NCBI GenBank assembly: GCA_963792075.1
Contig: CAWBUW010000012.1
Coordinates: 2,294,001-2,358,000 of the forward strand
Direction of reading: 5' to 3'
Source: CAWBUW01 sp963792075
GTDB lineage: Bacteria; Chloroflexota; Anaerolineae; Anaerolineales; UBA4823
DNA: 64,000 nucleotides
In this document: positions 18,517 through 27,103 of the stretch, piece after piece
How positions within the stretch are numbered: position 1 is the first letter of the stretch
How the letters are laid out: every line of letters begins with the position of its first letter
The notes under the pieces: generated by a model
What the model saw: the letters and a program-made list of their open reading frames with translations, nothing else
The model's database searches: none
What the model was told of the DNA's origin: nothing
Made by a program: the position numbers and the translations under genes

Positions 18517-18522
18517 ATTATA
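18517..18522 (-). promoter_or_regulatory. -10 box for coaBC, leaderless arrangement
   Basis: Minus-strand TATAAT lies 6 bases before the chosen ATG at 18510, with no Shine-Dalgarno between them. The -35 region is weak. If used, transcription would begin at or beside the start codon. Confidence 0.45.
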
Positions 18523-18558
18523 GTACATTGCTTTCAGACTTTGTGAAAGCCCTGGTGC

Positions 18559-19380
18559 TTACATCCAGCCGCGCAAGCGGTAGACGAACATGCCCAGGTA
18601 TTCTTTGAGCGAGTTGGTCGTAGCGCTAAGATTACTTATGCCAGGCAATAGATTAAAGAGAAGGTCGATTGGCTTTGGGTGGGCTATTTTTTTCCATTCA
18701 ATCTCAGTCACGGAAAAATCGGCCGGAGCGGGCAGGACTTCAAAACCCTGTTTGGCAAAGAGGCCCACCGAGCGCGGCATGTGCTGAGCGGAAGTGACCA
18801 GGATGATCGAGTGAATCCCTTTGGGTTCGAGAATTTCACGCGTATATACCGCATTTTCATAGGTGTTGCGTGATTCGCCTTCAAGCCAAATATCTTCCTG
18901 AGGAACTCCCATGAAGTGCAGCAGTTCGGCCATATCCTCAGCAGGACTGGGTCCGGAAGACATCCACTCGATGTTACCGCCGGTGACCAGGATTTTGGGG
19001 GCATAACCCAGGCGGTAGAGCTGGACTGCGTAGAGCACTCGATCACCGGCCCCATTCACTTCAACCATGGGGCGCGGTGGGGTATGGCTTTCTGTCCCTC
19101 CGCCGAGCAGCACAATGACCGGCGCCAGCGGCGCGGCTCGTTTCGTTTCCGGCTGTTGGGTGATCTCCGGCAAGGGTTGGTACTGGTATTCGAGCCCGCG
19201 CACCAGCCCGGCGGCGACCAGGCGGTTGGAGCCTAGGAAGAGGATGAGCAGTGCCAGGATCAGCAAGATGCGCTGCAGGCGAACTTTTCGCCAAAGGAAC
19301 AAGGCCGCCGCGATGAGCAGGATTGCCAGACCGAGCGGGTAGAAGAAAGGAGGGAGTAATTTAGATAAAAAGATGAACAT
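18559..19380 (-). CDS. YdcF/SanA/ElyC family protein (DUF218)
   Basis: 273 residues. Two N-terminal hydrophobic segments (about 5-25 and 31-52, FYPLGLAILLIAAALF and ILLILALLILFLGSN) precede a DUF218 domain with VIVLLGGGTES, ILVTGGN, the acidic block EDIWLEGESRNTYENA and ILVTSAQHMPRS. ElyC-like proteins influence peptidoglycan and lipid-carrier use in enterobacteria, but the reaction is unknown. It starts 1 bp from the end of prmC, so the two form one minus-strand unit. Confidence 0.85.
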   Translation of the reverse strand: MFIFLSKLLPPFFYPLGLAILLIAAALFLWRKVRLQRILLILALLILFLGSNRLVAAGLVRGLEYQYQPLPEITQQPETKRAAPLAPVIVLLGGGTESHTPPRPMVEVNGAGDRVLYAVQLYRLGYAPKILVTGGNIEWMSSGPSPAEDMAELLHFMGVPQEDIWLEGESRNTYENAVYTREILEPKGIHSIILVTSAQHMPRSVGLFAKQGFEVLPAPADFSVTEIEWKKIAHPKPIDLLFNLLPGISNLSATTNSLKEYLGMFVYRLRGWM

Positions 19381-19381
19381 G

Positions 19382-20215
19382 TCAGATTGGATCCATTGTT
19401 TGAATAGCCAGCAGGCGGTCCAGGCCAGCTAAGTCCGGCAGCACCTGAACCTGCGCAGCAGGGAAATACCGGCGCCCCAGGGCGAGCGCGGCTGCGCCCT
19501 GGCCGGATTCGATCTCCAGCAGCGCCAGCCCTCCAGGGGCCAGGCAGTCTTGCGCCTGGAGGAGCAAGACTCGCACAAGGTCCAGCCCATCCGGTCCGCC
19601 ATCCAGCGCCCCCGCAGGTTCTTTACCGAAGATGGGCAGATTGTGCAATGTTTGGGTTGGGATATAGGGCAGGTTGGCGAGCAGGAGATCAATCCTCTCT
19701 CCCACACCTTTTCCGCAGGCGAAGAATGAGAGCAGATCGGACTGCAGGAAGGTGATACGATCCGCTACCTGGTGGGCGCGGGCATTTCGCCGGGCCACGA
19801 TCAATGCAGCATGCGAGCGGTCTATGGCGAGCAAGTGCAGCGCTGCCTGGTGTACAGCCAGTGAAACTGCGATGCAGCCTGAGCCGGTGCCCACATCCAC
19901 TGCCAGATCCACATGGGGGTGTTCTTGGAGCCAGCGCCGTGCGGTCTCAACGAGCAGTTCGGTCTCAGGCCGGGGGATGAGCACATCCGGGGTGACCAAA
20001 AAATCCAGGCCATAGAATTCCCAATGGCCGAGTATATACGGCAGCGGAACGCCAGACTCAAGCTGCGTGAGGGAGGCGACCAGGTGAGCTTGCTGCTCGG
20101 GGTCCAGTTTGGCTTCGGGGTGAGCGATCACCCAGGCGCGCGAGCGGCCAAGCACGTAAGCAAGCAAGAGCTGTGCATCGAGACGGGGTAGACCGGGGAT
20201 GGCAGGCAGAGGCAT
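19382..20215 (-). CDS. prmC: Peptide chain release factor N5-glutamine methyltransferase
   Basis: 277 residues, normal for HemK/PrmC, which methylates the GGQ glutamine of release factors. The N-terminal helical domain (LDAQLLLAYVLGRSRAWVIAHPE) is followed by the SAM site AVDVGTGSGCIAVSLA. The catalytic loop reads ANLPYIP where the family standard is NPPYI; the Pro-to-Leu change keeps Asn and Tyr and is seen in some bacterial lineages, so activity is likely kept. Upstream gap to the ATP-grasp gene is 51 bp. Confidence 0.88.
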   Translation of the reverse strand: MPLPAIPGLPRLDAQLLLAYVLGRSRAWVIAHPEAKLDPEQQAHLVASLTQLESGVPLPYILGHWEFYGLDFLVTPDVLIPRPETELLVETARRWLQEHPHVDLAVDVGTGSGCIAVSLAVHQAALHLLAIDRSHAALIVARRNARAHQVADRITFLQSDLLSFFACGKGVGERIDLLLANLPYIPTQTLHNLPIFGKEPAGALDGGPDGLDLVRVLLLQAQDCLAPGGLALLEIESGQGAAALALGRRYFPAAQVQVLPDLAGLDRLLAIQTMDPI

Positions 20216-20266
20216 TGGTGATTAGTATACAACATCCCAGGCCAGGGTAAAGAGCAGAGATCGGAC

Positions 20267-21289
20267 TTACGGCTTTTTGTCGCGCAGGGTATTGGTCATC
20301 AACCGTTTCAACACTTCGTAAAAAGACACATCATTCATATCCAGGATCACTGCCAGGGCCATATCCAGTTCTTTGGGCCCTAATGCCGGATTGCAGTTCG
20401 AGTCAATGAAATAATACCGCCTGGCTTCGTCCAGGCGCACATCGAACTTGCCATAATCACACATCGTGGCAACATCGAAGGCTTTGCGCACCATCTCGCG
20501 CAAGGTTGGGTCACGGTATGGCCTGTAATGGAAAGCTGAGTCCTTTTCGGTCAGCCACTGGTCTTCAAACGTTAAAAACACGTATGGCGAATCTCGGCGC
20601 TGGAACATCTTTTCCGCCATGTAAACTTTCTTGCGGTTGCCTTCGATCAAAATGGCGGTAATCTCGCGCCCGCCCACGAACTCTTCCACCAGCACGGGCT
20701 GTTGGTAGGTGCGGATCAATTTGCCCAGGCGCTTGCGCAATTGTTTCTCGTTTTCCGACACTGCGTCACGGGTAATCTCAACCGAACCGTGGATCGCATT
20801 CAGCTTCGAGATCAGCGGAAAGCGCAGCGTCGGGTCGAGATAATCTTGCGCAGACGAAAAAAGTTGGAAGTTAGGTACGGGCAAACCGTTGCGCTGCAGC
20901 AGTTCCTTGATCAGGAATTTATTCGTATCCAACGCCATGCCCAGCATATTGGCGCCCGTATAAGGAATTTCAAGTAATTCCAGCACACCTGGGATTGTCG
21001 CGGCCAGGTTCTCTTGCCCTTTAACTGAATCAACCAGGTTGAACACCATTTCCGGCTGGTCCTGGCGGAGATTTTCGGCCAACATGGCGTCTCCGGGGTA
21101 TAGGCGTGCTTCCACGCCCAGCGCACCCAGATATTCGCCTATCAGGTGGGCATCCTGGGCGGCATCTTTTTCAGTGATATATTGTGCTTCGGTAGGAAAA
21201 TCTTCACGACGGATGTGGCTGTGGATAATGCCGACTTTTCGAGGCCAGGCTATCTCATCCGCTTTTGAGCGCCGCTTCTTCTTGGGCAT
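20267..21289 (-). CDS. ATP-grasp ligase, D-alanine-D-alanine ligase-like
   Basis: 340 residues from the ATG at 21289, which has AAAGG six bases ahead; a second ATG at 21295 is less well spaced. The N-terminal region is basic (MPKKKRRSK). The ATP-grasp fold shows PEMVFNLVDSVKG, YTGANMLGMALDTNKFLIKELLQRNGLPVPNF, VLVEEFVGGREIT and the Mg-binding end DSNCNPALGP. The Ddl-type YIDSNTLPG loop is changed to SNCNPALGP, so the substrate is probably not simple D-Ala-D-Ala. A role in making a modified dipeptide or amino-acid ligation is plausible. Confidence 0.75.
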   Translation of the reverse strand: MPKKKRRSKADEIAWPRKVGIIHSHIRREDFPTEAQYITEKDAAQDAHLIGEYLGALGVEARLYPGDAMLAENLRQDQPEMVFNLVDSVKGQENLAATIPGVLELLEIPYTGANMLGMALDTNKFLIKELLQRNGLPVPNFQLFSSAQDYLDPTLRFPLISKLNAIHGSVEITRDAVSENEKQLRKRLGKLIRTYQQPVLVEEFVGGREITAILIEGNRKKVYMAEKMFQRRDSPYVFLTFEDQWLTEKDSAFHYRPYRDPTLREMVRKAFDVATMCDYGKFDVRLDEARRYYFIDSNCNPALGPKELDMALAVILDMNDVSFYEVLKRLMTNTLRDKKP

Positions 21290-21347
21290 GGGCATCCTTT
21301 CTGCGCCCTCCGGCGCTCGCGCGATCCTAAGTAACACTACCAAAACT

Positions 21348-21384
21348 ATTATACGTGCAGAGTGTATTTTGGCTGTAGTATAAT
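21348..21384. promoter_or_regulatory. Divergent -10 boxes between the ATP-grasp and DUF4491 genes
   Basis: TATAAT occurs on the minus strand at 21348-21353 (towards the ATP-grasp gene) and on the plus strand at 21379-21384 (towards the DUF4491 pair). The -35 regions are weak on both sides. Confidence 0.4.
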
Positions 21385-21431
21385 CAGAATCTGCCCTAAT
21401 TCTTACTTTTCTCAAACCTGCGAGGTGTCCC

Positions 21432-21806
21432 CTGGAAACCCTGAACCCCCTTGGCCTGGCAGCAGCGTTGGCCACCTTTTTTGGCGTGTGGTGCGGTCAC
21501 GTAGCCGTACGCCGGATCGAATACCGCGCCCGTGACATCCGCCCGCCCATGACCCTCTTCATCCTGCTCGGGCTGGCGCTGCTCATTTTATCCGGCGCAA
21601 GCTGGAACCCGCCTTATTCGGCTGCATTGGGCATCCTGGGCATCACCTGCCTGTGGGACGCGCTGGAATTCGTGCGCCAGCAGAAACGTGTTCGCAAGGG
21701 GCACGCTCCGGCCAACCCCGCCAACCTCCGGCACGCACGCTTCCTGTCCGAGAACCCCTCCGCCACGCGCGAAGATCTGCTCAAGCGCGAACCTTCCCCC
21801 TATTAA
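21432..21806 (+). CDS. DUF4491 membrane protein 1
   Basis: About 124 residues if it begins at the CTG at 21432, six bases after GAGG. No in-frame ATG or GTG exists; a TTG at 21468 would cut into the first membrane helix (LGLAAALATFFGVWCGH). Three hydrophobic segments and the C-terminal block LEFVRQQKRVRKGHAPANP match the DUF4491 layout, a small family of membrane proteins without known function. The stop overlaps the start of a second DUF4491 gene, so the two likely form a heteromeric complex. Confidence 0.65.
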   Translation: METLNPLGLAAALATFFGVWCGHVAVRRIEYRARDIRPPMTLFILLGLALLILSGASWNPPYSAALGILGITCLWDALEFVRQQKRVRKGHAPANPANLRHARFLSENPSATREDLLKREPSPY

Positions 21807-22144
21807 TGACGATGAACACTTTTGGCCTCCTCTTGAGCGTTTGTACCCTCTTCATCATTGGGCTCGGTTTTATTTGGGTGATCCGTGGCGAGCGCATGTT
21901 CGGTTATCTGTTGTGGCCGTACCCCCTGGCGCTGGGGCTTTTATGCGTGATTGGTTCGCTTTTCATCGCCAATGACTGGGCCAGCGCGCTGACGGGTGTC
22001 TTTGGAGCCTCGCTGGTCTGGGGCGCGACCGAATTCAAAGAACAGGCAGTGCGCGTTGACCTGGGTTGGTATCCCAAGAATGCGAAGAAAGTCCGCCCAC
22101 CCTTTGCGGATGTCATCCGTAAGTGGAAAGCGCCTCACCTCTAA
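21806..22144 (+). CDS. DUF4491 membrane protein 2
   Basis: 112 residues with the ATG overlapping the stop of the preceding paralogue (TAATG). Three hydrophobic segments (about 4-22, 31-52, 54-70) precede ATEFKEQAVRVDLGWYPKNAKK, the family's hallmark end. A second in-frame ATG lies at 21812. The tandem DUF4491 pair is an old duplication, as identity is limited to the hallmark positions. Function unknown. Confidence 0.75.
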   Translation: MTMNTFGLLLSVCTLFIIGLGFIWVIRGERMFGYLLWPYPLALGLLCVIGSLFIANDWASALTGVFGASLVWGATEFKEQAVRVDLGWYPKNAKKVRPPFADVIRKWKAPHL

Positions 22145-22152
22145 AATTTTTT

Positions 22153-22189
22153 ACATACCAACAGGGTACGACGTACCCTGTTGGTATGT
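22153..22189. repeat. Perfect 18 bp palindrome at convergent gene ends
   Basis: ACATACCAACAGGGTACG and its exact complement around one central base. It lies between the converging DUF4491 pair and the phosphatase-fold gene, and the final base is the first base of the latter's stop codon. On the minus strand it is followed by an A-run and then four T, so it could act as a terminator. It lacks the GCRAAGC apex of the main palindrome family. Confidence 0.8.
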
Positions 22190-23451
22190 TAGACTTCAAG
22201 GGCCAGCAGGGGGATGAGCATTTCTTCAGGGGTCAGGCCGCCGTGGTGGCCGTAATATTTCTGCTCGAAGAGCCCCTTTTCATACCAGAAGACGGATTCG
22301 TACCGGTAGGGCAGCGCAACCAGGTTCCCCAGGCGTTCGAGCAGGCGGGGGGTGGCCTGTCCAAAGAAGCCAGCCTGTACCAGTTCAGCCGTAGGGAGCA
22401 CCTCGGCGCGCCCCGCCAGGCCGGCCGAGAGCATGGCTTGGGCTTCAGCCAGGTGCTCTGGCTTTAGGTACAAAAATAAGTCGCGCGGCGAACCACCGAA
22501 GCGGATAGGCCGTCCCATCCGGTCGTGCTGCAGCATGCTTTCTAGCTGAGGAAAGCGCTGGTTCAGGTAGACGGTCGTCTGTGGATCGGTCTCTGCCATC
22601 CCGTGATCCGCAGTGAGCAGCAGCAGCGTACGCCCGGGTAGCCCGGCGAGCTGAGGCAGCAGGCGCTCCATTTGCATGAAAAACAGCTCGATCTCAGCGG
22701 TGACCTGGGGAGATCCCGGGCCGTACTGGTGTCCCATCGTATCGATGCCAGGGAAATAAAGGTAATAATAAGCCCGGCATTCTTCCTTTGTGATCAGGTA
22801 GCGTAAGTTAACCAGCGCTTCGCTCCAGGAAACGTAAGGGGAAATCTCAGCGCCCTCCCGCACGTGCAGCGAATAGGTGGAGTACGCGTATTCGCGGGGT
22901 TGGAAGACGGTGGCTTTGACGCCCGCGGTTTGCAGCGCAGGATACAGCCTTGAGCGAGGTAGAGTCTTGTGCGCAGGGATGCCTATGTGGCGCAGGTTCT
23001 CCCGTTGAGGAAATGTCGCCAGCGAATAAAGCAGCGGGGCGATCACGGCGTCGGCTTCGGGCTCGTAATAGAACCACTCAAAAACCCCGCTCTCCCCCAC
23101 GGGTAGCCCCGTGTTGATACAGGTGGTATGCGCTGAAGTGGTCGAAGGGAACTGGGCAGTGAGCTGCGATACGATGCCATTGGCCTGCGCTTCACGCAAG
23201 AAGGGTAAACTGGCGGCATGCTGCTCAAAGAAACGCCATCCAAAAGCATCCACGAGGAAAAACACCACCCGGTCGTAACCTTCCCAGGCCGGCAGGCTAT
23301 CTGCAGGAAGTGGCGCTTCCGCCGGTAACCCAAACAGGCGCAGCAGTGTATCCGGCAGGTGCGCGAAGCAATAGGACCCGTAAGCCGGGCGATAGAAAGC
23401 TGCATTATGGCGCTGGTCGGCGACGGCATCGAGCGAGTGTTGGTTAAGCAT
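22189..23451 (-). CDS. Alkaline phosphatase superfamily protein (phosphodiesterase / pyrophosphatase-like)
   Basis: 420 residues from the ATG at 23451; an in-frame extension to 23523 only crosses a palindrome and is not used. The metal site reads FLVDAFGW near residue 70, the nucleophile threonine region is PSTTSAHTTCINTG, and later metal ligands are FPGIDTMGHQYG and TADHGMAETDP. This is the nucleotide pyrophosphatase/phosphodiesterase branch of the fold. There is no signal peptide. It stands alone, downstream of the glycine-cleavage operon. Confidence 0.82.
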   Translation of the reverse strand: MLNQHSLDAVADQRHNAAFYRPAYGSYCFAHLPDTLLRLFGLPAEAPLPADSLPAWEGYDRVVFFLVDAFGWRFFEQHAASLPFLREAQANGIVSQLTAQFPSTTSAHTTCINTGLPVGESGVFEWFYYEPEADAVIAPLLYSLATFPQRENLRHIGIPAHKTLPRSRLYPALQTAGVKATVFQPREYAYSTYSLHVREGAEISPYVSWSEALVNLRYLITKEECRAYYYLYFPGIDTMGHQYGPGSPQVTAEIELFFMQMERLLPQLAGLPGRTLLLLTADHGMAETDPQTTVYLNQRFPQLESMLQHDRMGRPIRFGGSPRDLFLYLKPEHLAEAQAMLSAGLAGRAEVLPTAELVQAGFFGQATPRLLERLGNLVALPYRYESVFWYEKGLFEQKYYGHHGGLTPEEMLIPLLALEV

Positions 23452-23471
23452 AGCGTTTCTCTTTACCTTAA

Positions 23472-23513
23472 TTGTGGTGTGCACCCCCCAGGATTGGGGG
23501 ATGCACACCACAA
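23472..23513. repeat. 19 bp palindrome with GGAT loop between gcvPB and phosphatase-fold gene
   Basis: Arms TTGTGGTGTGCACCCCCCA and TGGGGGATGCACACCACAA pair with one mismatch around GGAT. Both neighbours read on the minus strand. No T-run follows on the minus strand, so intrinsic termination is doubtful. The apex differs from the main family, but the arms carry the same C6/G5 blocks. Confidence 0.8.
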
Positions 23514-23545
23514 AATGAACCATCTATTTTGAGTGAGGGAACGGG

Positions 23546-25015
23546 TTACGGGGTCGGGATCGTGGTCACGCCGCAGCTCAGGACCAGATCTTTGGCAGCC
23601 TTGACTTCATCCACGCGGCCAACAGGGGTAATGTGTGGAGCTGATTTGAGCACTTCGGGATTGGTGCGTGCTTCTTCAGCGATCTTGAGCATGGCCTGGG
23701 CAAAAGCGTCCAATGTCTGAATGCTCTCCGTCTCGGTCGGCTCGATCATCAGTGCTTCGTGGACGATGAGCGGGAAGTAGTTTGTGGGTGGGTGGAAGTT
23801 GTAATCCATCAGCCGTTTTGCAATATCCAGGGCGTGGATTTCGGGCGCATCCGCAAACTGGCCTTCGACGACGAACTCGTGCATACAGGTGCGGGCATAA
23901 GGCAGGTGGTAAACATCTTTTACCAGCGAGAGCAGGTAGTTGGCGTTCAGCACGGCATATTTGGAGACGTCGCGCAAGCCATCGCCACCGTAGCTCATCA
24001 TGTATGCCAGTGCACGGACGTGCATGCCGAAATGTCCGTTGAAAGCTTTGACGCGTCCGATGCTTTTAGGTGGTTTGATGAAGCCATACAGCGGCGGGTA
24101 TTCCTCATCGCCTTCTTCGACAATACCCACCACCGGCGCGGGTAGGAAGTCTACCAGGTGAGGGGCGACTGCAACCGGACCAGAGCCCGGGCCGCCGCCG
24201 CCATGCGGGGTGGAGAAGGTCTTATGCAGGTTGATGTGCATCACATCGAAGCCCAGGTCGCCTGGACGGACGATCCCCAGCAGTGCATTCAGGTTGGCGC
24301 CGTCGCCATAAACCAGGCCGCCGGCAGCATGCACGATCTCGACCACCTCTTTCACATGCTCGTCGAACAGGCCGAGCGTGTTGGGGTTGGTGAACATGAT
24401 GCCTGCCAGCGTGTCATCGCACTGCGCTTTGAGCGTTTCCAGGTCAATGTTACCGCGAGCATCAGATTTAATTTCTACTACGTGCATGCCAAGCATGGCA
24501 GATGTGGCCGGGTTGGTTCCGTGAGCAGAATCGGGGACCAGGATTTTATTACGCTGAGACTGGCCGCGGTCGTGCTGGTAGGTGCGGATGATCATTACAC
24601 CGGTAAGCTCGCCATGCGCCCCGGCTGCGGGTTGGAGGGTACAAGCGGCCATGCCGGTGAGCTCTTTCAGCCATTCCTGCAGGTTGTACATCAGCGCCAG
24701 GCAGCCCTGCACCGTCTCCGCGGGTTGGAGCGGATGGACGGAAGCGAAACCCGGCAGGCGGGCTACATCCTCATTCAACTTGGGGTTGTATTTCATGGTG
24801 CATGAACCCAGCGGGTAGTAGCCTGTGTCAATGGAATAGTTGAGCTGGGAGAGGCGCGTGTAATGGCGCACCACATCTACTTCGGATATTTCGGGCAGCG
24901 GCAAATCCTGGCGCAGCAGGCCGGTGGGCAGATCGGCCAGGGGTACATCCGGAGCAGGATAGCGGATCCCCCTCCGGCCTGCGGCAGAAATTTCGCAAAG
25001 TTGGGGCTCAGTCAT
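23546..25015 (-). CDS. gcvPB: Glycine dehydrogenase (decarboxylating) subunit 2
   Basis: 489 residues, the C-terminal half of split P-protein. It carries the PLP lysine in HINLHKTFSTPHGGGG. Together with GcvPA it decarboxylates glycine and passes aminomethyl to the lipoyl group of GcvH. The GGGGPGSGP loop and HFGMHVRALAY further on are family marks. The start overlaps the gcvPA stop by 8 bp. The cluster has no gcvT or lipoamide dehydrogenase, so T and L proteins are encoded elsewhere. Confidence 0.95.
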   Translation of the reverse strand: MTEPQLCEISAAGRRGIRYPAPDVPLADLPTGLLRQDLPLPEISEVDVVRHYTRLSQLNYSIDTGYYPLGSCTMKYNPKLNEDVARLPGFASVHPLQPAETVQGCLALMYNLQEWLKELTGMAACTLQPAAGAHGELTGVMIIRTYQHDRGQSQRNKILVPDSAHGTNPATSAMLGMHVVEIKSDARGNIDLETLKAQCDDTLAGIMFTNPNTLGLFDEHVKEVVEIVHAAGGLVYGDGANLNALLGIVRPGDLGFDVMHINLHKTFSTPHGGGGPGSGPVAVAPHLVDFLPAPVVGIVEEGDEEYPPLYGFIKPPKSIGRVKAFNGHFGMHVRALAYMMSYGGDGLRDVSKYAVLNANYLLSLVKDVYHLPYARTCMHEFVVEGQFADAPEIHALDIAKRLMDYNFHPPTNYFPLIVHEALMIEPTETESIQTLDAFAQAMLKIAEEARTNPEVLKSAPHITPVGRVDEVKAAKDLVLSCGVTTIPTP

Positions 25016-26360
25016 GGTTCACCTCCGTCAAGGCCTCTACCAGAAGATCGATATCCTCTTTGGTGTTCATCTCCGTCACGGCGACGAGCATCTTGTGCGC
25101 CATCCCTGGAATTTGCGGGTAGGCCTCGCCCAGGTCGTAACCACCCAGGATGCCATGCTCGAGCAGGTGTTCGTTGATTTCGGCGACCGGCTTGGGGCAG
25201 GTGACGACAAACTCGTGGAAGAAGGGTGTGGCAGTCTTTACCTTGTACCCGGGGACAGCACCAATCTGCTTGGCGGCGTAGTGCGCTTTGTGGTAACACA
25301 GTTCGGCAACCTGGCGCAGGCCATGCTTGCCGAGGGCGCTCATATACACCGCCGCGGCCAGTGCCATCAGACCCTGGTTAGAGCAGATGTTTGAAGTCGC
25401 TTTCTCGCGGCGGATGTGCTGTTCACGGGCAGTGAGGGTGAGCACATAGGCGCGCTGTCCGCGGGTGTCCACGGATTCGCCCACCAGGCGGCCGGACATT
25501 TTGCGCACGTATTCTTTGCGCGTGGCGAACAGGCCCAGGTATGGGCCGCCGTATGCCAGCGGGATTCCCAACGGCTGGCCTTCACCGGTGACAATATCTG
25601 CACCGAAGTCGCCCGGTGGCGTGAGCAGGCCCAGCGCGGTTGGGTTGACCGAGACGCAGAACAGCGCCCCAGCGGCATGCACGGCTTCCGCCAGGCTGGT
25701 GTAATCATACACACGTCCGAAGAAGTCCGGGTAAGCCACCACGACGAGCATGGTCTGGGCATCAATCAGGGGCAGCAGCGCCTTGGGATCACTCATGGGG
25801 TCGGCGTCTGCGCCAGCAATCTCAACACCCGAAGCCATGTTATAGGTCTTGACGGTTTCGATGTAGTTTGGATGCAGTGCAGGTGAGATCACTACTTTAT
25901 TGCGTTTGCCGCGGAAGTGAGAGTTTGCCATAATCACGGCTTCGGCCACGGCGGTAGCGCCATCATAGTGTGAGGTGTTGGCAACTTCCATGCCCGTCAG
26001 TGCGGTGACCAGGCTTTGGTATTCGAACATGGCCTGTAGCGTGCCCTGGGAAATCTCAGGTTGGTAGGGCGTGTAGGCGGAATAGAATTCTCCGCGGCGC
26101 AGGATGGCGTCCACTACCGAAGGGATATAGTGGTTGTAAGCTCCAGCGCCCAGGAAACAAACCAAATCGCCCGTAGATGCGTTGGCTGAGGCGGTGGCCT
26201 GCATTTCTGCAAGCACTTCCATCTCTGTCATCTCAGGGGGCAGGTCCAGCTTGGGGAAGCGGTGTGCCGCCGGCACGGCGGCGAAGAGATCCTCGATCTT
26301 CTTCACGCCAATGGCGCGCAGCATCGCTTCCCGCTCAGCGTCAGTATGCGGGATGTACAT
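25008..26360 (-). CDS. gcvPA: Glycine dehydrogenase (decarboxylating) subunit 1
   Basis: 450 residues, the N-terminal half of split P-protein (MYIPHTDAEREAMLRAIG, FLGAGAYNHYIPSVVD, YTPYQPEISQGTLQ). It lacks the PLP lysine and pairs with GcvPB to make the active site. It lies 7 bp after gcvH on the minus strand and overlaps gcvPB by 8 bp. Expression should follow the glycine riboswitch upstream of gcvH. Confidence 0.95.
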   Translation of the reverse strand: MYIPHTDAEREAMLRAIGVKKIEDLFAAVPAAHRFPKLDLPPEMTEMEVLAEMQATASANASTGDLVCFLGAGAYNHYIPSVVDAILRRGEFYSAYTPYQPEISQGTLQAMFEYQSLVTALTGMEVANTSHYDGATAVAEAVIMANSHFRGKRNKVVISPALHPNYIETVKTYNMASGVEIAGADADPMSDPKALLPLIDAQTMLVVVAYPDFFGRVYDYTSLAEAVHAAGALFCVSVNPTALGLLTPPGDFGADIVTGEGQPLGIPLAYGGPYLGLFATRKEYVRKMSGRLVGESVDTRGQRAYVLTLTAREQHIRREKATSNICSNQGLMALAAAVYMSALGKHGLRQVAELCYHKAHYAAKQIGAVPGYKVKTATPFFHEFVVTCPKPVAEINEHLLEHGILGGYDLGEAYPQIPGMAHKMLVAVTEMNTKEDIDLLVEALTEVNHD

Positions 26361-26367
26361 GGATGGT

Positions 26368-26751
26368 TTACTCCTTGATCTTGGCGCTGTAACCGGCCGC
26401 GTCCAGCAGCTTGTTCAGCTCGCCAGGGTTGGTCAGTTCAATCTTGACCAACCAGGCGCCACCATACGGCTCCTGGTTGAGCAGGTCTGGGGTATTGGGC
26501 AGCGCTTCGTTGATCTCGATCACTTTGCCAGAGACGGGCATGTACACGTCTGCGGCGGCTTTGACCGACTCAACCGTGGCGCAAGAATCGCCAGCTTTTA
26601 CCTCATCGCCGACGGCAACGACGACTTCAACGAAAACGATGTCAGAGAGCTGTTCCTGAGCGTGATCGGTGATACCAACGGTGCCAATGCTGCCTGCTAC
26701 TTTTATCCATTCATCGTTCGGGGTATATTTCAGATCGGTGGGTACGTTCAT
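26368..26751 (-). CDS. gcvH: Glycine cleavage system H protein
   Basis: 127 residues from the ATG at 26751, which has a strong AGGAGG ribosome site; an in-frame extension to 26808 lies in the leader and is not used. The lipoyl lysine is Lys64 in ATVESVKAAADVYMP. H protein shuttles the aminomethyl group between P, T and L proteins. It is the first gene of the riboswitch-controlled operon. Confidence 0.95.
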   Translation of the reverse strand: MNVPTDLKYTPNDEWIKVAGSIGTVGITDHAQEQLSDIVFVEVVVAVGDEVKAGDSCATVESVKAAADVYMPVSGKVIEINEALPNTPDLLNQEPYGGAWLVKIELTNPGELNKLLDAAGYSAKIKE

Positions 26752-26826
26752 CGTAAGGCCTCCTATTAAGTATTTTTGAAACTCAGCGGGTGGTGCCCGC
26801 GAAATCAACTAGATCGTTAAACAACA

Positions 26827-26860
26827 CAGAGACACACGTAAGAATACGCGCGTCTCTGTC
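26827..26860 (-). terminator. Riboswitch expression-platform hairpin
   Basis: On the minus-strand transcript ACAGAGAC and GTCTCTGT pair, and the inner GCGCGU/ACGUGU bases extend the stem to 14 pairs with G-U wobbles around AUUCUU, followed by UGUUU. The 5' arm includes CAGAG, which also closes aptamer 2 by pairing with CTCTG. The two structures exclude each other, as expected for a glycine-on terminator or sequestering switch. Confidence 0.65.
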
Positions 26861-27066
26861 TTGGACCTGAGAGATTGGCACCAGGAAATTGCAATGGTGC
26901 TTGCCCCGTCGGTGGCCTGGCAAGGCAGTAGCCAGCCAGACACTTTCCAGAGGTGATCAGGCTTCGGGTCCTGTTTACCTGAGAGATTCGCCTGGTTTTG
27001 CAAGAACCCAGGCTTGCCCCTTCGGTGCCGAAAGAATGTTGGATCATTCCACCGGTCTCTTCCCGA
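26848..27066 (-). ncRNA. Tandem glycine riboswitch
   Basis: On the minus strand two consecutive aptamers precede gcvH. Aptamer 1 starts with GGGAAGAG, has GGCACCGAAGGGGCAAGCC and AATCTCTCAGGTA, and ends ACAGGACCCG. Aptamer 2 has CACCGACGGGGCAAGC and CAATCTCTCAGGT and ends GACAGAG. The CGAAGGGGCAA and CTCTCAGG blocks are the conserved glycine-binding core. The genes downstream are the glycine cleavage operon, the classic target. Cooperative binding by the two aptamers and activation by glycine are known for this class. Confidence 0.92.
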
Positions 27067-27103
27067 GTTGCCTTTGAATTAGGTATAAGGGAAAAGGCGG
27101 TTG

